Below are positions 27,294 through 36,964 of a DNA stretch of 64,000 nucleotides, in pieces. This DNA is from Bacteroidales bacterium. GTDB taxonomy: Bacteria > Bacteroidota > Bacteroidia > Bacteroidales > UBA12077. Made by a program: the position numbers and the translations under genes. Location of the stretch: positions 28,146 to 92,145 of the forward strand of contig JANQHE010000012.1 in the NCBI GenBank assembly GCA_028282785.1, read 5' to 3'. Each line of letters opens with the position of its first letter. Within the stretch, counting starts at the first letter, position 1. Below the pieces are notes generated by a model, which worked only from the letters and a program-made list of their open reading frames with translations, was not told the DNA's origin and did not search any database.

Positions 27294-28541
27294 TTAAATT
27301 TCTATTCCAACCATCAGTTTTCTAAGCATATTCAGTGCTGTAACCGATGCCATCTGAATATTTCTATTTCTCTGATTTCCAAATATATACTTTTTAGTGA
27401 TCACTTTATCTTTGCTTGCAACCGCAATCCAGGTTGTACCTATGGGTTTTTCTTCGGTTCCCCCGGTTGGACCGGCAATTCCTGAAGTTGCAATTGCAAA
27501 ATCAGTTTTATAAAGATTCCTTGCTCCCATTGCCATTTCTTCAACAACTTCTTTACTTACAGCGCCATAATTAATTAAATTACTTTCGCTTACAGAAAGA
27601 ATATTTTGTTTTATATCGTTCGAATATGCAACAATACCACCGGAAAAATATTCCGAACTTCCCGGTATAGATGTTATCAAATGTGAGATATTACCGCCTG
27701 TACAACTCTCTGCTATACTCAAGGTGCTGTTTTTCTTTTTTAGCAAATTACCAATAAGTTCCTCTAATTTATCCGAATCGTATCCGCAAATAAGTTTAGG
27801 AATTAATAATTCCAGCTTTTTAACCTGATCCTGAATTAACTGTTCCAATAGTTCCTTTTTATTACCTTTTCCTGTCAACCTGAGTTTGATGATTCCCGGT
27901 GAAGGTAAATAAGCTATGGATATTTCTTTTGGAATATTTCTTTCCCAACCTTCCAGATGCTCAGCTAATCTCGATTCCGGCCATCCTTGTGTTAGAATTA
28001 CTTTATGAATAATATGCTGATCTATTTTGTTCTCTTTTAATTCCGGAATAATATGATTAGTCATCATACTTTTCATTTCAAAAGGCACACCAGGCATGGA
28101 AATAAAAGTAACTCCATCCTTTTCAAATTTCATTCCGGGAGCAGTTCCAATTTCATTTTTTATGATTTTACAGTTTTCAGGAATATCAGCCTGTCTAACA
28201 TTTCGTTCATTCATCAGTGCTTTTCGTTTAATTACGAAAGCTTCGACATGCTCAAGCACCTCTTTACTTTGAACCAGTTTTGTTTTAAAATATTCAGCAA
28301 GTGCCCTTTTTGTTATATCATCATCAGTTGGCCCTAATCCTCCGGTAATTAATACCAAATTAGCGTATTTTCCTGCATCATCTAATGCATTAAATATTTC
28401 TTCCTTATTGTCTGATATAGAAACTATTCTAACAACATCAATTCCTAATAAATTAAGTTCATTAGCAATCCAGGCTGAGTTAGTATCAACTGTTTGTCCA
28501 ATTAAAATTTCATCACCGATAGTAATTACCTCTGTTTTCAT
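27294..28541 (-). CDS. cinA: CinA: two-domain nicotinamide-nucleotide amidase
   Basis: The protein has 415 residues, full length. The N-terminal MoaB/COG1058 domain shows GDEILIGQTVDTNSAWIA and ITGGLGPTDDDIT. The C-terminal amidase domain shows SIAESCTGG and ATSGIAGPTGGTEEKPIGT. In bacteria with both domains the protein hydrolyses nicotinamide mononucleotide in pyridine nucleotide salvage and has ADP-ribose pyrophosphatase activity. Its ATG overlaps the upstream protease stop by four bases (ATGA), so the two genes are translationally coupled. Confidence 0.95.
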   Translation of the reverse strand: MKTEVITIGDEILIGQTVDTNSAWIANELNLLGIDVVRIVSISDNKEEIFNALDDAGKYANLVLITGGLGPTDDDITKRALAEYFKTKLVQSKEVLEHVEAFVIKRKALMNERNVRQADIPENCKIIKNEIGTAPGMKFEKDGVTFISMPGVPFEMKSMMTNHIIPELKENKIDQHIIHKVILTQGWPESRLAEHLEGWERNIPKEISIAYLPSPGIIKLRLTGKGNKKELLEQLIQDQVKKLELLIPKLICGYDSDKLEELIGNLLKKKNSTLSIAESCTGGNISHLITSIPGSSEYFSGGIVAYSNDIKQNILSVSESNLINYGAVSKEVVEEMAMGARNLYKTDFAIATSGIAGPTGGTEEKPIGTTWIAVASKDKVITKKYIFGNQRNRNIQMASVTALNMLRKLMVGIEI

Positions 28542-29776
28542 TTGTTAAATTTTTCTATAAACTTTAATCGTTGTAACAAAGTTGGATGTGAATAGTTAAA
28601 GAAAACATACAACGGATGTGGTGTTAGATTTGATAAATTATGAACCGACAGATTCTTTAAAGCATTCTGAAGGTGAACACCCTTATATTGCTCACTGGCA
28701 AACTGATCGGCAACATATTCATTTTTTCTTGAAACCATATTCATAAACAAATCAATGATGGTTGAAATTGGGCTGTATAAAAATCCAAATGTTATTAAAC
28801 CTAAATGAAAACTTGGATAATCTGAACCTAAAGCTTTGGATAATTGAGGGTTTCCAACAAAAAGAGAAAGAATATATAAAGTTAAACCTGTTTGCATTAC
28901 AGATGTAAAAACAGATATTAAGGTGTGTTTTTTCTTATAGTGTCCAATTTCATGTGCTAATACCGCAACAATCTCTTCCTCGCTTAATTTTTCGATCAGG
29001 GTATCAAACAATACAATTTTTTTCTTCTTGCCCAAACCGCTAAAGTATGCATTTGCTTTTGTGCTGCGTTTAGAACCATCTATAACAAAAACATTATCTA
29101 ATTTAAATTCCACCTTTGCACAAAAATCGGTTATTCTGTTTTTTAACTCGCCTTCTTCCAGAGGTTTTAATTTATTAAATAACGGAACAATTAATGATGT
29201 GTAAAATATGGTGGTAAAAATCATGAATAAACTTACGGCAATCCATGCATATATCCAGAATGATTTTCCGACTGTATTATAAAACCAGATAATTAAAGCA
29301 AGTAATCCTCCTCCAATTATAACGGCTAGAATCCATCCCTTTAATTTATCAGTAATGAAGGTTTTTATTGTAGTTTTATTAAATCCAAATTTTTCTTCAA
29401 TTACAAACGTATCATACAAAACAAAAGGAATATGAATTATGTCCGAAGCAAACATGATGATTCCGAAGAAAATCAGTGCTATAAAAATAGAATTTTCCGT
29501 AAAGGATCTGGCAATATTATCAACAAAAGCAAAGCCACTGAAATAAAGAAAAATAAGAATCAAAATCAGATTAAAACTACTTGTTACAATCGAGAATTTA
29601 TGATTGGTTTTATCATATTCCTGCGATTTTTTATACTTTTCACTATCATATATTCCTATTAATTCTCCCGGAAGTGCAGAGCTCCGTTTAGTAGAGTTTA
29701 GATAATCAAGAAATTGTTCTAATACATAATCGAATATTAGAATACCTATAATAATATAAAATATTATTTGATGCAT
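28538..29776 (-). CDS. M48 (Ste24-type) membrane metalloprotease
   Basis: The protein has 412 residues with about seven hydrophobic helices. The zinc site is AHEIGHYKKKH near residue 265, with the third ligand in KNEYVADQFA. The N-terminal region has the Ste24 layout (LPGELIGIYDSEKYKKSQEYDKTNHKF, FVLYDTFVIEEKFGFNKTT). Family members cut CAAX-type or misfolded membrane proteins; in bacteria the role is membrane protein quality control. It is the first gene of a pair with cinA. Confidence 0.93.
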   Translation of the reverse strand: MHQIIFYIIIGILIFDYVLEQFLDYLNSTKRSSALPGELIGIYDSEKYKKSQEYDKTNHKFSIVTSSFNLILILIFLYFSGFAFVDNIARSFTENSIFIALIFFGIIMFASDIIHIPFVLYDTFVIEEKFGFNKTTIKTFITDKLKGWILAVIIGGGLLALIIWFYNTVGKSFWIYAWIAVSLFMIFTTIFYTSLIVPLFNKLKPLEEGELKNRITDFCAKVEFKLDNVFVIDGSKRSTKANAYFSGLGKKKKIVLFDTLIEKLSEEEIVAVLAHEIGHYKKKHTLISVFTSVMQTGLTLYILSLFVGNPQLSKALGSDYPSFHLGLITFGFLYSPISTIIDLFMNMVSRKNEYVADQFASEQYKGVHLQNALKNLSVHNLSNLTPHPLYVFFNYSHPTLLQRLKFIEKFNK

Positions 29777-29844
29777 ACTACTTTAATTTTGAAACAAGTG
29801 TCCAAAATTAATAAAAAAGCGTTGATTAATTGGTCTGCTGAATT

Positions 29845-30840
29845 CTAATTAATCTGTTTATCGATTTTTTCGAAATCCTTTTTCCTGGATTTTAATAAGG
29901 AGATGTAATATCGGGTACGGGTTTTATTTTTAATTTTCTTTGATTGTTCGGCCCATGCAATCGCCAAATTTAAATTACCTAGCATTTCGTTCCCAAAAGC
30001 AAGATTGAAACATGCCCTGCTTGCTATTTCTTTATCAATATCATTAATGTACTTTTCCCAAATTTCAATTGCTTCTTCCCATTCATATCTTTTTACCAAC
30101 TTTGCAGCCTTTTCAAAATCTTTATTACCTAGATTATAATAATATCTATTTTCGGACCTCCAGCCCGGAAAAATTCTATTTGCATAATCAGCAGCTGCAA
30201 AATAGCTTGTTTCTCTAATAGACCTTTCCACACTTGTCATATTCTTCCTGGCATCGATCTTAGTATATCCTTTAGCATCCCAATATAATGTATCTTTATA
30301 ATGATATTTATCTAACCTCTTTTTTTCAATTAAGTCAAAAACACTCCAATGAATACTTACCATTAACTCCCTATAACTTGTGTAAACATATTCGCCGGAA
30401 ATTTCATAATAATTCATAAACTCACCACTAACCATTGACATTTTCATCGAATCCAAGATAATAAAAATATCGGTATTAGTATCTCGTGTAATATACTCTA
30501 AATATTTCCATGAAATCGTATCTTCTATGTACAGTTTACTTTTGGAAGGATAGCCTTTGATATAATAAAGCCTTGTAGTATCAACCCCAACAGTATATTC
30601 TACCGCATCCATAAAGCCAAGGCTCATTTCTTTGGTAATAATATCATAAAGCAGTGTATCAATCTCATTATCATCATTAATATCCGTGGCCAGATTTATA
30701 AATACAGCCTGATTGAAATTTGGAGGAAGGTCAATATCTGCAGGTACAATAGTTTCTATTTGTATTGAACTTAGCGGATTACAACTTTGAAAGAAAATAA
30801 TAAAAACTCCTAAAATTAAGCTAATTAGATAATATTTCAT
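29845..30840 (-). CDS. DUF6340-type lipoprotein
   Basis: The protein has 331 residues. The lipobox is FFQSC after a hydrophobic stretch (cysteine 20), so it should be lipid-anchored. The body (PADIDLPPNFNQAVFINL, VEYTVGVDTTRLYYIKGYPSK, YYEISGEYVYTSYRELMVSIHWSVFDL, ARKNMTSVERSIRETSYFAAADYANRI) is the Bacteroidota DUF6340 family with a short TPR-like C-terminus (YEWEEAIEIWEKYI, RACFNLAFGNEMLGNLNLAIAWAEQS). The function is not established. It stands alone, 68 bases upstream of the protease on the same strand. Confidence 0.8.
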   Translation of the reverse strand: MKYYLISLILGVFIIFFQSCNPLSSIQIETIVPADIDLPPNFNQAVFINLATDINDDNEIDTLLYDIITKEMSLGFMDAVEYTVGVDTTRLYYIKGYPSKSKLYIEDTISWKYLEYITRDTNTDIFIILDSMKMSMVSGEFMNYYEISGEYVYTSYRELMVSIHWSVFDLIEKKRLDKYHYKDTLYWDAKGYTKIDARKNMTSVERSIRETSYFAAADYANRIFPGWRSENRYYYNLGNKDFEKAAKLVKRYEWEEAIEIWEKYINDIDKEIASRACFNLAFGNEMLGNLNLAIAWAEQSKKIKNKTRTRYYISLLKSRKKDFEKIDKQIN

Positions 30841-30924
30841 TTGTAAGTAATACTATTTAATATGATGACTCTAAGTAAATATAAATTGAATTAACCACAA
30901 AAATTATTCCATAATTATAAACAA

Positions 30925-30957
30925 AAAAGGCACTTATTTTTGTTCATAAGCACCTTA
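30925..30957 (-). terminator. fabG terminator
   Basis: AGGCACTTAT pairs with ATAAGCACCT across an 8-base loop (30929-30957). On the minus strand the stem is followed by six T. Confidence 0.8.
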
Positions 30958-30982
30958 TATTTTACCAAAAATGATTTAATCT

Positions 30983-31729
30983 TTATGTATTCATTGCACC
31001 ACAAACATTAATTACCTGTCCGCTTACATATGATGATAAATCAGATGCCAGATATAACGTTGTATTGGCTACATCTTCTGGAGTTCCACCTCTTCTTAAC
31101 GGAATTTGTTGTTCCCACTCTTTTCTTACTTCTTCTGATAATTTCGCAGTCATTTCCGTAATAATAAATCCGGGCGCAATTGCATTACAACGAATATTTC
31201 TGGATCCGACTTCTTTTGCAATGGATTTTGTAAATCCAATAATACCGGCTTTTGAAGCTGAATAATTAGCCTGTCCAGCGTTTCCGCTAACACCTACAAC
31301 CGAACTCATATTTATGATTGAACCAAATTTCTGCTTTAACATATATTTTTGAGCAGCTTTAGTAAAATTGAATACAGACTTCAAGTTAACTGCGATAACA
31401 GTATCCCATTGTTGTTCAGTCATTCGCATCATTAAAGTATCCATTGTAATACCAGCGTTGTTAACTAATACATCAACACTTCCGAATTCCTTTTGGATCT
31501 CATCAACTAAATTCTGTGTTTCTTCAAATTTACTTGCATCAGAAGCATAAGCCTTTGCTTTAACTCCCATATTCTGTAGCTGCTTTTCTACTTCTTTAGC
31601 AGTGTCATTATATTCCAAATCAGTTATTGCAATATTTGCACCATGTTCAGCCAGTTTAATTGCAACGGCTTTTCCAATACCACGAGCTGCTCCTGTAACA
31701 ATAGCTGTTTTTCCTTCAAGTAGTTTCAT
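30983..31729 (-). CDS. fabG: 3-oxoacyl-ACP reductase FabG
   Basis: The protein has 248 residues, a classical short-chain dehydrogenase. The NADP(H) site is TGAARGIG (12-19), NNAG is at 90-93, and the catalytic set is S143, Y156 and K160 (SSVVGVSGNAGQANYSASK). The C-terminus has the FabG ending YVSGQVINVCGAM. It reduces 3-oxoacyl-ACP in fatty acid elongation. The gene is a single unit with its own terminator. Confidence 0.93.
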   Translation of the reverse strand: MKLLEGKTAIVTGAARGIGKAVAIKLAEHGANIAITDLEYNDTAKEVEKQLQNMGVKAKAYASDASKFEETQNLVDEIQKEFGSVDVLVNNAGITMDTLMMRMTEQQWDTVIAVNLKSVFNFTKAAQKYMLKQKFGSIINMSSVVGVSGNAGQANYSASKAGIIGFTKSIAKEVGSRNIRCNAIAPGFIITEMTAKLSEEVRKEWEQQIPLRRGGTPEDVANTTLYLASDLSSYVSGQVINVCGAMNT

Positions 31730-31949
31730 ACTATTAAATTTTAGTGTTTAATTTATGAAAAACAAAAATAAGTAAACAAAGTTTATTAATGCAAATTAAT
31801 TATTATAAACTGCTCTATTTTAGAAAAACTGATAATATATTAAAAGTTTTAAAAAATCATATTTTTTTCATACATTGTGTGCTTGTAATATTGATTTTAT
31901 TTGATAAAATTGCAAGATCATTCACCTAAACATCAAAAGATTTCTACAC

Positions 31950-34262
31950 ATGAATATTAAGATGAATTTAAAAACCAAGATGCTTGTTTATATTCTTTCT
32001 GCATCATTGGTAATTTATGTACTAGCTTTAGGATATGTAAGTTTAAGATTAAAGAATATTGCATTTGACAATGCCAAAGAGTTAACAAATACATATGCGA
32101 GAGAATATGCAAATTATGTTAAGGCCGATTTGAATGTTGATATGAATATGATGCGGGCCTTAGCACAGGTATCTGAAGGATATAAAAGATTTCCCAAAGA
32201 TCAGATGATTGATATGTTTAATGATATAATAGAAAACGTTATTAAAGATACTCCCGAATTTCTGGCAATATTTTATAGTTTGGAATTAAGTGCAATATGG
32301 CCTGATTGGGAAAAGCCTTTTGGAAGAATGCGACTAATTTATTACAGATCAGATGGCCAAATACACTATAAGAATGAAGTAATTGATACTGTTCCAGGTT
32401 TTACAAGAGGAGACTATTATCATCAATTGGAAAATCAGGTAGAAGATGTAATGGATCCTTATTTTTATGCATATAGTCAAAGCGAAGGTGAAATTCTTAT
32501 GACAAGCACTGTTGTCCCAATTATCGTAGATGGCATATCTATTGGTGTTGTTGGTGTAGATTTGGGTTTAGATAGATTTCAGGAATCAATAAATGAGATT
32601 CGTCCGGTTGAAGGAAGTTATGGTTTTTTACTTGCTTATGATGGTGTTTTTGTTGCTCATAAAAATGAAGAGTTGATTGGAAAGTCAATCCTTGAAGTTG
32701 AAGGTGAAAAATCTGACATACTGGAAAAAATTCAAAAAGGAGAAGAGTTTTCAATGATAAAAACAGATGAGAACAATCTTGATTACTGGGTTTCTTATGC
32801 TCCAATATATATTGGGAAAAGTGTAACACCATGGTCTTTTGGTTTTGCAGTTCCTGTTGATGTTATTTTAGAAGAAGCAAAGTCTACCTTTAGAAGTTCC
32901 ATTTTTTGGGGAATGATTGGTTTACTTTTAATAGCATTCATTATATGGTTAATTGCACATAATATATCACATCCGATATTTAAAACTACAGCTATTTTAA
33001 AAGAATTAGCAAAAGGCGATATTGATAAAACTAAGAAACTGGAGGTAAAATCAAATTCATCGATTGAAATTAGTGAAATGGGTAATTCAGTAAATACTTT
33101 AATTGACGGATTAAATAAAACAGCCGAATTTGCACGCGAAATTGGCAAAGGAAATCTTGAAAAAGAGTTCGAAGTTCTAAGCGATAAAGATATTTTGGGT
33201 AATTCATTACTTGAAATGCAAAAAAGTTTAAATATTGCTCAAGAGCAAGAAACCGAGAGAAAATTAGAAGATCAAAAGCAAAACTGGGCAACACAGGGAT
33301 TAGCAAAATTTGGTGAAATCTTACGCCAGAATACAGATGACATGCATGAATTTGCATACCATATAGTAAGTAATCTGGTTAAATATATTGAAGCAAATCA
33401 AGGCGGATTATTTATTATTAATGATGATGATAAAAATGATCCGTTTGTTGAGTTACTTGCTTTCTACGCTTATGAAAGACGTAAATACATGGAGAAAAGA
33501 ATTGACATTGGAGTCGGATTAATCGGACGTTGTGTTCAGGAACAAAAAACAATCTACATGACTGATCTTCCTGACGAATATATTACGATAACTTCCGGCC
33601 TTGGTCAATCTGTTCCAAGTGCATTGTTGATTATTCCTTTAAAAGTAAATGATGAAATATTCGGTGTAGTTGAATTAGCTGGATTTAATTCGTTTGAAGA
33701 TCACATAATTAAATTTGTAGAGGAAGTGGGCGAAAGTATAGCATCTACAATTTCAACCACAAAAATAAATATCAGAACCAGTCAGCTATTGGAACAATCT
33801 CAGCAACAAAGCGAGGAAATGGCAGCTCAAGAGGAAGAAATGCGCCAGAACATGGAGGAACTTCAGGCTACACAGGAAGAAGCAGCAAGAAGAAGTGCTG
33901 AAATGCAGGGCTTACTGGATGGATTAAATGCCGCGAATTTAGTTATTGAATATGATCTGGATGGACATATTATTGATGTAAACGACAATTATTTAAAATT
34001 GGTTGGAATAAAAAAGGACCAAATGATTGGAACACACCACTCTGATAATATGAATTTTACAGAACAACAGAAGAAAGAAAATACTAAATTCTGGATAGAT
34101 TTAAAAAACGGTGTATCTAAAAAAGAAACTGATCATGTAAAATTGGGAGGTAAAGAATATGTTTTTGTAGCGACGTATACTCCAATAGTAGATGAAGACG
34201 GTAATCCGATGAAAGTGCTTAAAATAGCAACAGATATTACAGATATTTATAAGGCCAACTAA
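31950..34262 (+). CDS. Cache-HAMP-GAF-PAS membrane sensor without an output domain
   Basis: The protein has 770 residues. TM1 is at about 14-33, a periplasmic Cache-type sensor follows at about 40-310 (RMRLIYYRSDGQIHYKNE, STVVPIIVDGISIGVVGVDLGLD), TM2 is at about 315-337 and HAMP at about 340-395. A GAF domain spans about 455-600 (RKYMEKRIDIGVGLIGRCVQEQ) and a glutamate/glutamine-rich coiled coil about 605-660. A final PAS domain runs to the end (LVIEYDLDGHIIDVNDNYLKLVGIKKDQMIGTHH). No histidine kinase, GGDEF, MCP-signalling or SpoIIE domain is present, so the signal must pass to a partner. The start could also be the ATG at 31962. It is a single gene with a bidirectional terminator. Confidence 0.85.
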   Translation: MNIKMNLKTKMLVYILSASLVIYVLALGYVSLRLKNIAFDNAKELTNTYAREYANYVKADLNVDMNMMRALAQVSEGYKRFPKDQMIDMFNDIIENVIKDTPEFLAIFYSLELSAIWPDWEKPFGRMRLIYYRSDGQIHYKNEVIDTVPGFTRGDYYHQLENQVEDVMDPYFYAYSQSEGEILMTSTVVPIIVDGISIGVVGVDLGLDRFQESINEIRPVEGSYGFLLAYDGVFVAHKNEELIGKSILEVEGEKSDILEKIQKGEEFSMIKTDENNLDYWVSYAPIYIGKSVTPWSFGFAVPVDVILEEAKSTFRSSIFWGMIGLLLIAFIIWLIAHNISHPIFKTTAILKELAKGDIDKTKKLEVKSNSSIEISEMGNSVNTLIDGLNKTAEFAREIGKGNLEKEFEVLSDKDILGNSLLEMQKSLNIAQEQETERKLEDQKQNWATQGLAKFGEILRQNTDDMHEFAYHIVSNLVKYIEANQGGLFIINDDDKNDPFVELLAFYAYERRKYMEKRIDIGVGLIGRCVQEQKTIYMTDLPDEYITITSGLGQSVPSALLIIPLKVNDEIFGVVELAGFNSFEDHIIKFVEEVGESIASTISTTKINIRTSQLLEQSQQQSEEMAAQEEEMRQNMEELQATQEEAARRSAEMQGLLDGLNAANLVIEYDLDGHIIDVNDNYLKLVGIKKDQMIGTHHSDNMNFTEQQKKENTKFWIDLKNGVSKKETDHVKLGGKEYVFVATYTPIVDEDGNPMKVLKIATDITDIYKAN

Positions 34263-34285
34263 AAAAACCAACTATTAAGCCTAAA

Positions 34286-34313
34286 AAAGCCCGTAAAATA
34301 ATTTACGGGCTTT
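34286..34313. terminator. Bidirectional terminator between convergent genes
   Basis: The perfect stem AAAGCCCGTAAA-N4-TTTACGGGCTTT has T-rich sequence on both strands. It serves the sensor gene (+) and the outer-membrane protein gene (-). Confidence 0.85.
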
Positions 34314-34331
34314 GTTTTATATCTATTTATA

Positions 34332-35453
34332 CTATCTAAAACTAATTCCTAATCCTGCACTTGCAACCGAATAATTAGCATAAGTGTAATCAAAATTTAT
34401 GGTTACTACTGCAAATTTAAATCTTAAACCAGCATTAAATCTTGGTTTTGTTGCACTTCCATCAGAACTTTCAATACTTATATCAATCGGATCTCTTAAT
34501 GCGGATTCTTCCGTAACCAGAACATCACCATTAGTTTGTACTTCAGGGAAAGGGTAATTGCCTTTTAATTTTAAGTTTGTTTTACTTGTACTAATACCAA
34601 CACCTCCGTAGATACATATCACTTTAAAATCACCTGAAAATAAAATATTTGCAGTAAAGTTGCTAATGTCAAGAACCATTTCCTGGTTATCATAATAACT
34701 TGGTAGTTCCAATATGTTATTAGATGTAGTTACACCCATATCAACATATGCAGAAGGTTGAAAATCTAATCCGACTGTCGATTTCATTTTAGTATAACCA
34801 CCTTGCAATGTCAGGTCAAAAACAGGAATTTTATTTAACGCCGGTATCCATTGTTTTATTCCATGTTTTACTCCAATACCCCACAATCCAATCTTACTAT
34901 CATTACCCCATTCCATATCAGGTGAATACCTGAAATTCAATTCAGATTCTTTCATTAATCCAATTCCAACTTGCAGCACAGGCATAGCTGAATAAGCTAA
35001 TCCGGTTCCTTTAGGCAAATTAAAACTTGTTATGGGTACATCTCCCACAAAGGGCATATTTTGATAATAAGTTAAGGTTTGACCTTCTTTATTTTTTCCG
35101 GCTGCAGTTGGAGAATCAGTCCCATCAACACCTACCGTTAATCCGTTTGTCGCATCACCTAATTCTAATTCATTTGCATCATAATTTTGATCCGCAGAAG
35201 GAATCATTGCTAAGTTAAATGATACCGTTATATCAAAACCTCCTAATTTATGAGGCTTAGCAGTATTATACCATCCTGTACTTAAAGCAGCTCCCATGCC
35301 ATTCGCATAAGGAGATAAATAAGCTTCAAGTATTTTTGCGGCATCATCTTCTCCGGTTGATAATATTTGTCCTAATTGGGAAAATTGTGCTTTTATCGTT
35401 CCGGAAATCAGTAAAATTGCTATTGTTGCATAAATAAATTTGTTCCTTTTCAT
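34332..35453 (-). CDS. DUF6588-type outer-membrane protein
   Basis: The protein has 373 residues. The signal peptide is MKRNKFIYATIAILLISGTIKAQ. The mature part has the DUF6588 pattern (AAKILEAYLSPYANGMGAAL, GWYNTAKPHKLGGFDITVSFN) followed by alternating strands and a C-terminal aromatic/arginine strand (YSVASAGLGISFR), so it is probably a beta-barrel in the outer membrane. The function is unknown. Confidence 0.8.
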   Translation of the reverse strand: MKRNKFIYATIAILLISGTIKAQFSQLGQILSTGEDDAAKILEAYLSPYANGMGAALSTGWYNTAKPHKLGGFDITVSFNLAMIPSADQNYDANELELGDATNGLTVGVDGTDSPTAAGKNKEGQTLTYYQNMPFVGDVPITSFNLPKGTGLAYSAMPVLQVGIGLMKESELNFRYSPDMEWGNDSKIGLWGIGVKHGIKQWIPALNKIPVFDLTLQGGYTKMKSTVGLDFQPSAYVDMGVTTSNNILELPSYYDNQEMVLDISNFTANILFSGDFKVICIYGGVGISTSKTNLKLKGNYPFPEVQTNGDVLVTEESALRDPIDISIESSDGSATKPRFNAGLRFKFAVVTINFDYTYANYSVASAGLGISFR

Positions 35454-35620
35454 GATTTTTGATTTAGTAATTTTGTGTGTTTATTATTAAAGATGCAAAA
35501 ATTCTACTAAAAGTTTCGTATAACCATATTTTTATTAACATTTATTGGAAAATTAATAAATCTAAAAAAATGATCTATAAAATCTATCTTGCGAAATAAC
35601 AATTTTAACCTTAGTTAGTT

Positions 35621-35628
35621 TAAATTTG
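35621..35628 (+). promoter_or_regulatory. Candidate rarA -7 element
   Basis: TAAATTTG matches TAnnTTTG and lies 15 bases before the rarA ATG. No clear -33 element is seen at the expected spacing. Confidence 0.4.
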
Positions 35629-35642
35629 TAAAAAAATCTTTT

Positions 35643-36932
35643 ATGGCAATAAATCAACCTTTAGCTGACCGAATGCGTCCAAAGTCCTTACAGGAATATA
35701 TTGGTCAAAAGCATCTGGTAGGTGATAATGCCATCTTACGTAAAGCTATAGAATCCGGAAATATACCATCGTTTATTCTTTGGGGACCTCCGGGTGTTGG
35801 CAAAACAACCTTGGCAAAAATAATTGCAAATCAGCAAAACAGACCATTTTTTACGTTAAGTGCAGTGCATTCGGGAGTAAAAGATGTTCGTGAAACCATT
35901 GAAAAAGCTAAAAAACAACAATTTTTCGATTCTCCTAATCCCATTCTTTTTATTGATGAAATTCACCGCTTTAATAAATCACAGCAAGATTCTCTTTTAG
36001 GAGCGGTTGAACAAGGAACAATAATCTTAATTGGGGCAACCACAGAGAATCCTTCATTTGAAGTAATTTCACCTCTCCTTTCCCGGTCCCAAGTGTATAT
36101 TCTTAAATATTTGGAGAAGGATGATCTTATTAAATTATTAGACAAAGCATTAGAGGAAGATGTTTATTTAAAGGATCTAAATATTGAAATAAAAGAATAT
36201 GAGCTTCTTTTGCGTTTTTCCGGCGGCGATGCACGTAAATTGTATAATATTTTAGAGTTAGTGGTTAATACCGAAAAAGCTAAAAATGATAAGCAAATCA
36301 TCATTACAAATGATATTGTAACAGAAATATTACAGCAAAATATTGCAACATACGATAAAAGCGGAGAACAACATTATGATATCATTTCGGCATTTATAAA
36401 ATCGGTTAGAGGAAGTGATCCGAATGCTTCGGTATATTGGTTGGCCAGAATGATTGAAGGTGGTGAAGACCCTAAATTTATTGCACGCAGGTTATTAATT
36501 TTAGCAGCAGAGGATATAGGATTAGCAAATCCAAATGCTCTTTTACTGGCTAATACATGCTTCGATGCCATACATAAGATTGGATGGCCGGAATCAAGGA
36601 TCATTCTATCAGAAGCAACCATTTATCTTGCAACTTCGCCTAAAAGTAACTCAGCCTATCAGGCAATTAACGATGCACAATACTTGATTAGGAAAACGGG
36701 TGATTTACCTGTTCCATTGCATATTAGAAATGCTCCGACCAAATTAATGAAGGATATCGGATACGGTAAGGATTACAAATATGCCCACAGTTATGAAGGA
36801 AATTTTGTGCAAGATAATTTTATGCCTGAAGAACTAAAAGATAATATTATTTACAACCCACAGAATAACTCAAAAGAGACTGAAATATTAAAGCGACTCA
36901 TAAATCAGTGGAAAGGGAAATATAATTATTAG
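35643..36932 (+). CDS. rarA: Replication-associated recombination protein RarA/MgsA
   Basis: The protein has 429 residues, full length. It begins with the family hallmark PLADRMRPKSLQEYIGQKHL, then Walker A GPPGVGKTT (48-56), Walker B ILFIDEIHRFNKSQQD, sensor 1 GATTENPSFEV and arginine finger SRSQVY. The C-terminal tetramerisation region shows AFIKSVRGSDPNASVYWLARMIEGGEDP and the final YAHSYEGNFV. This AAA+ clamp-loader-like ATPase acts at stalled replication forks. It is followed 32 bases later by kdsA on the same strand. Confidence 0.96.
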   Translation: MAINQPLADRMRPKSLQEYIGQKHLVGDNAILRKAIESGNIPSFILWGPPGVGKTTLAKIIANQQNRPFFTLSAVHSGVKDVRETIEKAKKQQFFDSPNPILFIDEIHRFNKSQQDSLLGAVEQGTIILIGATTENPSFEVISPLLSRSQVYILKYLEKDDLIKLLDKALEEDVYLKDLNIEIKEYELLLRFSGGDARKLYNILELVVNTEKAKNDKQIIITNDIVTEILQQNIATYDKSGEQHYDIISAFIKSVRGSDPNASVYWLARMIEGGEDPKFIARRLLILAAEDIGLANPNALLLANTCFDAIHKIGWPESRIILSEATIYLATSPKSNSAYQAINDAQYLIRKTGDLPVPLHIRNAPTKLMKDIGYGKDYKYAHSYEGNFVQDNFMPEELKDNIIYNPQNNSKETEILKRLINQWKGKYNY

Positions 36933-36964
36933 TTTTGTGCAAATTATAATTTAATACATATAGA

